This document shows, in pieces, positions 6,143-18,100 of a stretch of DNA of 20,184 nucleotides. The position numbers and the translations under genes were made by a program. The notes beneath the pieces are model-generated. The model was not told where the DNA came from, made no database searches, and saw only the letters and a program-made list of their open reading frames with translations. The DNA comes from a virus, in the IMG/VR virus record IMGVR_UViG_3300020468_000098, positions 1-20,184 of that record; one strand, written 5' to 3'. Numbering within the stretch: position 1 is the first letter of the stretch; each line of letters opens with the position of its first letter.

Positions 6143-9100
6143 ATGATAAGTACTGGTATTGATACAAGAATTAAAGTTCAACAAATAATTGAAAATCAAC
6201 TTCCTGAGTTTATTTTATCAGAAAGTCCAAAAGCAGTTGATTTTTTAAAGCAATATTATATCTCGCAAGAGTATACTGGAGGTCCGATTGACCTTACAGA
6301 TAATTTAGATCAATATTTAAAATTAGATAATTTAACTCCAGAGGTTATTAGAGGAGGAACAACCTTAACTGGAATAAGCACTGTTGTTGTTAATGATGAA
6401 GTCACATTTACAATTTCAGTCGAAAGTACAAAAGGATTTCCAAAACAATATGGATTGTTAAAAATTGATAGTGAAATCATCACATACACTGGTATCACTA
6501 CAAATACCTTTACAGATTGTAAACGTGGATTTAGTGGAATTACAACTTATAGGAATATTAACAATCCATCTGAATTAGTATTTTCAACATCAACATCACA
6601 AGATCACTCAAGTGGTGCAAAAGTAGAGAATTTAAGTTCTTTATTTTTGCAAGAGTTTTATAAAAAAATAAAAAATACTTTTACACCTGGTTTAGAAAAT
6701 ACAGATTTTGTTTCAAATTTAGATGTAAATAATTTTATAAAAGAATCTAGAACATTTTACGAATCGAAAGGAACAGAAGAATCTTTCCGAATTTTATTTA
6801 ATGCATTATATGATGTAGATCCAAAAGTAATTGATTTAGAAAAATATTTAATAAAACCATCTTCTGCAAAATATGTAAGAAGAAAAAGAATTGTAGCAGA
6901 AAAATTAACAGGGGATCCTTTAAATTTAAAAGGTCAAACCATTGTTAGGTCAACAGATTCAACTTCTACTGCATCTGTATCTGAAGTTGAAGTTCTAACA
7001 GGTATTTCTGGAATATCTACAATGAAAGATTATTTTATTTTAGATCTTTTTATAGGATTTGATGAAGAAGAATTTATAACTGGAAAATTTGATGTGACAG
7101 GAAAAACAAAAGTTGTCACTGATGTTTCAAGTGGTGCTTCAGTCATAACTGTAGATTCAACTGTTGGTTTTGGAACCACTGGAACAATCATTTCAGGTAT
7201 AAACACAAATATTGTTTACACCGATAAGACTGTTAATCAGTTTTTAGGATGCACACATATTTCAGAGTCAATTAATTTAGGTGATGATGTTATTGCTGAT
7301 GATAATATTTTTGGATATGAAAGTGGAGATTTAACAAAAAAAGTAGAGTTGAGAATAACAGGAGTATTGAGCGATTTCATTCCTTCTACAGATAATAGAT
7401 TGTCAATAGAAAATGAAACAATTAGTGTTAAAAGTATTGGAGAAATAATTAACAATCCAAATACGAATAAATCTCAAAAAGAAATATTTGCAAATTCTTG
7501 GATCTATAATACTTCTTCTAATTATGATATTATTGATTCTATTGATGGGAAACAAAGTGATATACAACTAAAATCTAAGATAGACAAATCTAGTTTGAGA
7601 AAAGGAGATTCCATTCAAATTTTAGAAAAGAAAAGTAGTCCTTTTTCTTTAGGAACTGTTATTAAAGAATCAAAGATCATAAACATAGTTGAGACACAAA
7701 ATAAAATAACTATAGATCCTGCTGTTACTTTTAGTTCTTCAAAACAATATTCAGTTAGAAGAATTATAGAAAAGACATTTAGTACTGCAAATTTATTAAA
7801 ATATGGTAATTATACAATTACTCCTGATATTCAAAATGTATATAATGAATCTGATCAAAATTTATATGTAGCAAGTAATTCTCTCCCATCATCTGGAATT
7901 ATAAAAACACCATCTTTAGTTAGTATTGCAAGTGTAGTAGAAAATAACACTATTCAAGATTACAATACTTTAACACAAAAATACTCAACAATTTCATTTA
8001 GTGTATTTGATGTTCCATTTATAACAGGAGATCAAGTGTATTATGAACCCGAAGGAAATCCTTTGGTAGGATTGACATCTGGGTTTTATTATGTTAAAAC
8101 AATTGGATTTAATAAAATTAAATTATTTAAAGCACCAGCTTTTATTGAAACTAATGATTTTATTGAATTTGGTGTTCCAAAAGATACTAGCACATCTCAT
8201 ACTTTCACACTTGGTTATCAATATAATAAGTTAATAGCACCTCAAAAATTACTTAAAAAATTTCCTGTAAATGTTACTCAAAATTTAGGAAAAAATGTAG
8301 AAACAATTCCAGGACCTGTTGGAATGTTAATTGATGGTGTTGAAATTGAAAATGGAAAATCGTCAGATGGTATTTTTTATGGTGCAATTGAAAACTTTTC
8401 AGTAATTGGATTTGGAACAAATTATGATGTTATAAATCCACCATTAATTGAAGTTGAATCAGAATCATCTTCAACACAAGCATTAGTCAGTCCTATTATA
8501 AGTGGAGACATAACAGAAATACAAGTAGATCCTCAAAATTTTGATATCGAAGATATATTATCAATTCAATTAACTGGAGGTAATAGTGGAGAAGCAGTTC
8601 TTCAACCAGTTATTCGTAGGAGAAATAGAGTTTTAGAATTTAGTGGAGTTAGTACTGCTTTTGGTGGTGGTGTTGATACATTTTCAGAAACAATAACATT
8701 TTTAAAACCTCATAATATTGTGAGTGGTCAGATTTTAGTTTATGATAAAAATAAAAATACAGAGTTGGGTATAGGAACATTTAAAGGTAGTAATTTAAGT
8801 GATTTTGAAAGTTTAATAGATGGTCAACAATATTGGCCAGAGGTTGTTGGATTATCTACTATTATACTTTATAGAAATGAAACTGACTATTCATCTGGTA
8901 TTAATACTATTGGATTTACCGAAATAGCAAAGAGTGGAACACATAAATTTAGATTAAAAAATTCAAAAAATAATTTATCTAGTATTAGAGTTATAAAATC
9001 AGGAAAACCATACTCAAATAGAAAAGTATTTGTAAATCCAACTACTGGAATATCAACATACAAATCAATAGTTACATTTAATAATCATGGATTTTCTGAT

Positions 9101-12100
9101 GGTGAATTGATAAGTTATCAACCAGTTGTAGGTTTAGGATCAACTTCTCCTCAAAGTATTTCTGGGTTGTCTACTGTAAATCAATATAAAATAATTAAAA
9201 TTAACGATAATAGTTTTAAGGTATCCAACGCTGGTATTGGTGGTACAGATAATAGTGATTTTATCAGAAAAAATCACGTTGATTTTAAAACAACAGGAAC
9301 TGGATATCAATTATTTAAATATCCAGATGTTGAAATATCAATTAATGCAATATATTCAGTTCCAACATCTGATAAGTTAAATTTAACTCCAGTCATACAA
9401 GGAAGTATCATAGATGCTTCGATATATGAAAAGGGAAGTGGTTATGGAACAACTGATATTATTAACTATGAAAATATTCCAAATATTTTAGTTAAAAATG
9501 GAATTTCTAGACCAGGAAAAAATATTACACCTTCATTAAATCCTTTAATTTCAAATGGAGAAATAATTAGTGTTAATATTCAAGATGGTGGTGATGAATA
9601 TTATTCAACTCCAGATTTAGTTGTAATTGGAGATGGAATTGGTGCAAAATTAAGGGCAATAATCGATAGAGATAAGAATTCGTCAACATATTTAAAAATA
9701 ATTGATATAATTATTTTAAATGCTGGAACTAACTATTCTTTTAATGAAACAAGAATTAATATAATTCCTAAAGGATCAAACGCAGTATTTAAAACATCAA
9801 TTGAAAAATTAAGTATAAACAATATTCAAAAAAATTCATCACGTCCATACAGAGAAAGATACACTAATCTTGCTTTACTACCAACAAATAATGAATTAAA
9901 GTTCACAACAGTTGGTTACTCTACTTTAACAGGTGAATCTAGATATGGTCAAAAATCAAATAGTCATTCTCCAATTATTGGATGGGCATATGATGGAAAT
10001 CCAATTTATGGTCCTTATGCATATAGTGATCCTCTTGACAATTCATCTACAATAAAAATATTAAAAACAGGATACTCTTTAAACACGAATATACCTAACA
10101 GAGGTGATTTACCTTTCGATCTTGGATTTTTTGTTGAAGATTATTCATATTTACCAACAAATTCTACAGATTTGGATGAACATAATGGTAGATATTGTCA
10201 AACTCCAGAATATCCAAATGGAGTTTATGCTTACTTTGCTGGTATTAGCACCGCATCTGGAGATCCAGAGTTTCCCTATTTTATTGGAAAAACTTATAGA
10301 TCAATCCCATCCGTTCTAGATCCTCTTTCATTAATAACTCAGTCATTTGACTTTAACAATTCAAATTTAGTTAGAAATACTTTTCCATATAAACTATCTG
10401 AACCATTTGGAAATAATGATTTTATTATTGAATCAAATAAAATATTATCACAAATAACAAAAGTTGCATCAGTAAGTCAAGGTAAAGTTGATTCATTATC
10501 AATACTAGAAACAGGTGAAAATTATAAAGTAAATGATAATGTAGTATTTGATAATACAGGTACAAATGGTAATGGAGTTAGTGCTTTTGTAAGTGAATTG
10601 GAAGGTAAACCAATATCCAATATTATAACAAGTTATGAAAAAATAGAAAATATTACATTTATAAGAAAAGATCCAAATACTGTTTCAGTGTTTGTTCCTA
10701 ACACTCATGAATTCAAAGTTGGAGAAAATTTAGAACTATCTGGTATATCAACAGATATCAAATCAACATCAGGAATTTCTTTAATAGGTAATCATAATAT
10801 ATCTGCAATTTCAACTGAAAGCACTCTTTTATATAAAGAACTACCTTTAAATTCTGTTGCAGGAATTATAACTGATATATTTGTGTATAAAACAAATGTG
10901 ATTTCAATTGGCAGTAGTATTGGAATTGGAACTGAGAAATTATTAGTATTAAACAAATTTGATGATAGAAATATTTTAAGAGTTCAAAGAGGAGTAACAG
11001 GAACAGCACATACACTTTCCACTGAAGTTGAGTTAATTCCTAGTTTCTTTGATATAAATTTTAAATCCAATTTCTTTAATTCTAAGATAGATGATGTAGT
11101 ATACTTTAACCCTAAACAATCTGTTGGTATCGCTACAACAGTGGGTATTACATCATCAATAACTGTGTCTGTTGGAAATACTTCAAGTTCAGTTTCCGTT
11201 CCAGCACAAAGCATTTATTTACCAAATCATCCATTTAAAACAGGTCAACAAATAACATTTAAAACTGATGGAAACAGTGTTCTTGAAGTATCTAGAGATG
11301 GGGCAGTCAATCAGGCATTTACCATACCATTTTCTGGAACAAGTCAAACTTTATTTGCAATAAATAAATCTCCAAATTACATAGGAATAGTAACTCAAGT
11401 TGGATTAGTTACTTCAACCAATGGATTATTTTTTAGAACTAATGGTGATGATTACTTTAAGTATAGGTTTGAATCCAATTTTAATAAAGTTACTGGAAAT
11501 ATAGAAAGAATAAATTCAAAAGTATCTTTAACTACATCACATAATTTATCGGTAAATGACATTGTTAGTCTCAATATCACTTCTAATCAATCTGTTGGTA
11601 TTGGAACATCTACTAATGTTAGAGTAAAATATAATCATTTAATTGATAGTTTACTTATAAATCAGGTAGGATTTACATCAGCAGCAATCAATACAACTAA
11701 CAATCAAATAACTTTAAATTCTCATAAATTTAAAACTGGGGATAAAGTTTATTATGATTCAACAGACACCATCGCTAGTGGACTTAATACTGGTGGATAT
11801 TTTATATACAGGTTAGATGATAATAATATAAAATTAGCAGAAACATTTTACGATTCAAAACAAATTCCACCCAATATTGTAAGTATTGTATCAATTGGAG
11901 GTTCTGAACATCAGTTGTCATTGATCAATCCACCAATAAATGTTATTAGAGATAATAATTTAGTATTTGATGTATCAGATTCTTCATTATCTGATTTTAA
12001 TTTTAAAATATATTTAGATGAAGATTTTAATAATAATTTTGTTTCTACAGGAAAAACTACAGTAAATGTTGTATCTACTTCTGGAACTATTGGAGTTACT

Positions 12101-15100
12101 TCAACAGCTACATTAACTCTTAATTATTCACTCAATAATCCATTAAATTTATTTTATAATGTTGAGAAATCTGGATTTATTAGCACTTCAGATATAAACG
12201 TTGTAAATGGATCTAAAATTTCATATGTAAATAGCGATTATAATAAAAATTATTCAATTGTAAGTGTAGGAACTACTGATTTTGACATAAAATTGAATAG
12301 AAAACCAGAAACTTTATCATATCAAAATTCAAATACAAATATTTTAAAGTATAATACTACAACAAAAACAGATAATGGTGCAATTAGCAAAATTAATATA
12401 ATATCTAAGGGATCTGGGTATAAAACATTACCAAGATTTGTTAGTATTGCTTCTACAGAAGGGGTTAATGCTAAATTATTACCATCTTCATCAACCAGTA
12501 ACAAAATTGAAAATACTGAAATATTAAATATTGGTTTTGAATATGCATCAGATAAAACTTTAAAACCAATAGCAAAATTATCACCTGTAATTAGTATAAA
12601 AAATTCAAATAAAATAACATCAATAATTGTTAAAAAAAGAGGTGCAAATTATACAAATCCTCCAGAATTAGTTTTACAAGATAATAAAACTAAAGAAATT
12701 ATTAAAAGTGGTTCTTTAATCGCAAATGTTAGTCAAGCAACACAATCTATTAATAGTGTTGACGTAATCAGTACTCCACATGGAATTGGAAATTGTCAAT
12801 TGTTTACTACAAATAACTCAAACGGAATACCAATTACAAATATATCAATAGCATCTACGATTGTTACTGATAGTGTAAGTGGAATAGTTACTGTAACTTT
12901 AGCAACACCAGTTTTAGGATTTTCTACTGCTCCTTTCCAAGCAGGAGATTCATTTTTTGTAGAAAATATAGAAAATGAGTATGGAGATACTTTTAATTCA
13001 CCATCCAATAAATTTACTTTCTACCCAGTAGAAAGAATAATAGGTGGTATAAATCCAAATCCATTTAAGTTAGAAATTAATCTTAATGGATTAATATCTA
13101 ATCCAGGATTAGCAAAAACAATTCAAACTTTTGCATCAGCAATTAATTTTAAAGATTATCCTCAATTTACAGTAGTTACTGAAATAGCAAATTTTGCATT
13201 AGGCGAAGAACTTTTTGTATCAAGAGATAATTCAAGTTTTGAGGATGTTGGACTTAGTTTAGACAAAATAAGCAACAGTTATATTAAAATTTTAGGTGAT
13301 TTTAAATTAAAACCTAATGATAAAATAAAAGGATATTTTTCAGGTTCTATTGCAACTATTAATACGACATTTGCTAATATAGGAGAATTTAAAGTTGATT
13401 TTGCTTCAGATAAAGTTATTGGATGGTCTGATGATATTGGTAAATTAAATGAAGATTATCAGGTAATGCCAGATAATGACTACTATCAAACACTATCATA
13501 TACAATCCAAAGTCCCATTGAATATCAAACATTAATAAGTCCTGTAAATAGTTTATTACACACCACAGGTTTAAAAAACTTTGCTGATTTGGGTATTTCA
13601 ACATCTGTTGGTGTTGGTTCTACGAGCAGTGTTGACACATCTTCTATTATTAGAGATCTGACATCTAATAATAGAGTTGATGCGATTGACAATTTTGATT
13701 TAGCAAGAGATGTTGATATTTTATCAAATCCACTTAGATCTAACTCTGTTAGTTTTGATACTATAAAACTTTCAAATTACTTTGAGTGCTCAACAAATAG
13801 AGTATTGCAAATAGATAATATAAACACTCTATTTAAAAGTTCAACAAATAATGCAAAAAGAGATGGATTTATAAGACTTACTAATTCATTTAATAGATTT
13901 TTAGTTCAAACAAGAGTTCCTTCAGTTTCAGTTGGAATTGGAACTACAACAAATACTGTACAATTAACTGAATTGATTACATCTGTAGATTTTGTTAATC
14001 AAAATATATTCACTATTCAAAAAGGATCAATAAATGATCAAGCAAAATTAGTTGATATTGTTGGTAATCAGGATAATGACAATAACTTTATTTTACAATT
14101 TAATCCTGTTGATGTTTTTAATTCTGATCTAGATATCAAAATTTTACAACAATCATTTATATCTGGGATTGGTGCTGGTCAGACCTCTATAGGATTTATT
14201 ACTTTACGTGGTGTAAATGAAAATGTTTCAGCATCAACAACGTCCACAATAATATCATCTAATATTTCTAATATAGATTCCTATTTTGCAACTATTGAAG
14301 TAAATGATTCAATATCAAATGAAAATAACATTGTTGAAATTTATGCCACTCACGATGGCACAAATTCTTACATATCAAATTATTCTTTAGAAACAAATAC
14401 AACTAATTCTATAGGTACATTTACAACAAACATAGACTCTAATATTTTATCTTTAAATTTTGAAAATGATAGATCAAATCAAGTTTTAGTCAGATCAAAA
14501 ATTGTTGGGTTTGGAACTACAGCAATTGGAATTGGAACTTTTAGATTTAAGAATAATACACAACCAAATGGATCTGAGGATTCTGCTAGATTTGAATCTA
14601 ATTATGTAAGTATTGCTTCTACAGCAGTCATAGCAGGATTTACAACAGCAAAAGATACTTCAATTAAGAGCGTAGTAAGGGTATCAATCGGAAATACCAG
14701 TGCTCTACATCAAATTCTTATGAGTCATGATGGTGAAAATACATTCATCACACAATATCCATTCATGACAATAGGAGACGAATTAGGAATAGGAACATTC
14801 TCCTCAGAATATAGTGGTTCTAATATAAATTTAAAATTTCATCCAGATCCTGAATTTATAGGTGTAGGAAATTTATTGGTTCAATCGTTTAATGAAATTA
14901 TTAACACTAAATTAGATACAATTAATTCTACACCAACTTTAACTTATGGTAAATCTTTTGAAGAATTATCTCTTTTACAATACGATGCTTTAAATTCTAG
15001 TAGATCAGACGGATTGTCATTCAAATTACAAAATAATAATAATTCTATATTTGCTAATTTCTTTGATCCATCAACATCAGTTAATTTATCTACAGGAGAA

Positions 15101-18100
15101 TTTACAATTGAAAATAATTTCTTCAATAAAAATGAGAGATTAATTTACACACCAGGATCCACAGTAAGTAGTGTTGGTATTTCATCACTAATAATGTCTA
15201 ATGGAAATCCTTTGCCAAGTGAGGTTTATGTTGTTCTTCCTTCAGAAACAGTTAATTCAAAAGTATTTCAATTATCAACAACTAAAGCAGGAGCAGCTAT
15301 AACATTTAATACTGCTGGTTCGGGAAATAGACATGTATTAGAAATGTTTAAGAAAAATGAAAAAACATTAATAACTATTGATGATATTATTCAATCTCCA
15401 TTATCATTTACTCCTATAACTACGACATTATCTGGAAATGTGGGAGGACAAGTGTCAATATCAACCTCAATTTTATCTTTAACAGGAATTTCTTCTATTA
15501 TTATTAGCGATGTTTTAAAAATTGATGATGAATTTGTAAAAGTAAATAATGTTGGTTTTGGAACTACAAATGTTGGTCCTATTTCAAATACAGGTTCTTT
15601 AGAATTAATTGATGTATCAAGGGCAATTGTTGGTTCTTCATTATCAACTCATACTGACACTAGTCCAGTAAGATTATTTAAAGGTGGATATACTATAGTT
15701 GGCGAAGATATATTTTTCACAGATGCACCTAGAGGAACAAATATTTCAGAAAGGGATGATTCAAATAGAGATCGTGGTAGATCTAATTTTAGTGGAAGAG
15801 TTTATTTGAGACAAGATTATTCTTCAAATGCAATATTTGATGATGTTTCAACTAAATTTACTGGTATAGGACAAACCTTTACTACAACAATATTAGGGGT
15901 GAATACTACGGGGATTTCAACAGGAAGTGCTTTCGTAACTATTAATGGAATATTTCAACCACCAACCACAGAAAAAAATCCATCTAATAATTATCAGTTT
16001 ACAGAATCAGCAGGAATAACAAGTTTTGTATTCAGTGGTATTAGTTCATTTAATGGCAATCAAATTATTAGTGATTTTGATGTAAACCAAAATGAATTAC
16101 CAAGATCTGGACAAATTGTATCAATCGGGTTTACTGCTGGATTAGGATACGCTCCTTTGGCTGGTGCTGCTGTTACTGCAATTATTGGTACTGGTGGTTC
16201 AATTACTGCGGTTGGTGTAGGAACTAGAGATTTTCATGGATCTGGGTATAGTTCTGGACTAAGCACTACAGGAAATGGTATTATTAGTATTGGTATTATT
16301 GATGAAGTATATCAACATAGATTCTTTAGTTCTTCTAGCAATTCTGTAACAGCAAATACAGGATCAAAATTTACACCAACAGACGCTTTGTATGACTCCT
16401 TATCAGGTGTTTTAGTATTAACTATTCCAAGTCATGGATTAACTGTTTCAAATACCATAGGTATAGCAACAGAGTCATTAGTCTTTAGATGTGATAAAGA
16501 TGCATATTCTACAGATCATCCATATCCAAGAACAACAGATCCAGCACATAATGCTACTTTGTCAATATCAACTACAACCACAAATACATTATCTGTAAAT
16601 GTTGGATCTGGTGGTGGAGTTGGATCTGGTGCCACGATAACTGCAACGGTTGGTATTGGTGGAACTTTAATATTTTCTGTTGTTGGTGGTGGAACAAGTT
16701 ATATAAATCCAAAAATAATGCCACCTATGCCAAGATATGAAAATTTACCAATAACTGGAGTTTCTAGAATAGGTGTTGGTGCTACTACAGATACGGGAAC
16801 TGGATTACTTTTAAATATTGACGTTGGCGGTAGTAATACTACTGGTATTGGATCTACTCTTTTTGAGGTTAAATCTTTTGATATAGCAAGATCTGGATTT
16901 GGATTTAGAGAGGGTGATGTATTTAAACCAGTGGGATTAGTTACAGATAAAAAACTCTCCTCACCATTAAATGAAGTAGAATTTACTGTTAATAAAGTGT
17001 TCACAGATTCTTTCTGTTCTTGGAATGTAGGAGAGTTTGATTATATTGACACAATTAAACCATTACAAGATGGAATTAGAAAAAGATTCCCAATTAATTT
17101 TAAAGGAGAATTAGCATCTTTCCAACGTGCTAAATCTGCAAATATTGATATGCAATCATTATTATTAATAATAATAAATGGAGTTATACAAAATCCTGGA
17201 GAATCTTATATATTCGATGGTGGAACATCTTTTGAATTTACAGAAGCACCTGATGTAAATGATAATGTATCAGTATTTTTCTATAAAGGAACAGATGATG
17301 TAGACGTTACATTTACGGATGTAACTGAATCTGTGAAGGTTGGTGATGAGTTTCAATTACTTAAAAATAATAATCATGCTGGTTTTGATCAGAATGTAAG
17401 AGTTATATCTGGTATCACAACAGCAGATCAAATTGCAACTCCATTATACTTTAATCAAGGTATAGATAATAATTTAAAATCTTTTAGATGGATTAAACAA
17501 AAAACAGATAAATTTATCAATGGAGAATTGATAACTAAAGTAAGACCTTCAATTGAACCTCTAGTATTTCCAGAAGCTAGAATAATTAAAGATTTTTCAA
17601 CCAGTGACAACACTCTTTATATTGATAATGTTGGAATTGGTACAAATTATTTGACTAATTTATTCTTCTATGAAAGTCCAAATAATATTGGAACAATTGT
17701 ATTTGACGAATCTGTAGAACCTAGAGCAGCAGATTTAACTGCGGTTGTTTCTGTTGGTGGAACAATTCAATCCATTACTATTAATGATGGTGGAAAGGGA
17801 TATGTAGGTTCTAGCACTGCATTATCAATTGCTTCTCCAATATCAAATACTGGAGTTGCTTTAACAGCATCTGATTTGATAGAGGTTGCTAAAAGAACGT
17901 CGAGTGTACTTGCCACAGCAAATGCAAATATTGCAGGTGGTGTTATAACTTCAGTATCAATTGTGAATCCTGGTTCTGGATATACAACAACTGCAGTTCC
18001 AAATGTAATTGCACCAACTCCTGTTGTTCCGTCTGAACTCATATCTGGATTTACAGCAGCTAGTGGATTTACTGGTATAGTTACTTCAATAAGTGTTTTA

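Larger units (their letters stand above)
8380..18025 (+). repeat. Dispersed G-x-G-Y beta modules in the giant protein
   Basis: About ten short modules share the pattern hxxhxhxxxGxxYxxxPxhxh, roughly 25-35 residues each. Centres are near 8410 (IGFGTNYDVINPP), 9438 (EKGSGYGTTD), 9590 (DGGDEYYSTPD), 9725 (NAGTNYSFNE), 10515 (ETGENYKVND), 12412 (SKGSGYKTLP), 12645 (KRGANYTNPP), 16690 (GGGTSYINP), 17795 (DGGKGYVGSS) and 17975 (NPGSGYTTTAVP). Most are followed by a 'G-x-G-A' strand. They look like repeating beta-turn units of a shaft or surface layer. Confidence 0.7.

Noticed and set aside
10104-10319. Plus-strand open frame of 71 codons within the giant gene
   Set aside because: It is out of frame under the YHYH-like domain, which is clearly coding in the main frame.
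16699-17004. Minus-strand open frame of 101 codons
   Set aside because: It lies antisense inside the giant gene and its translation is a low-complexity complement of the plus-strand repeats, with no ribosome-binding site or family resemblance. The same applies to the minus frames at 17767-18042 and 18286-18513.
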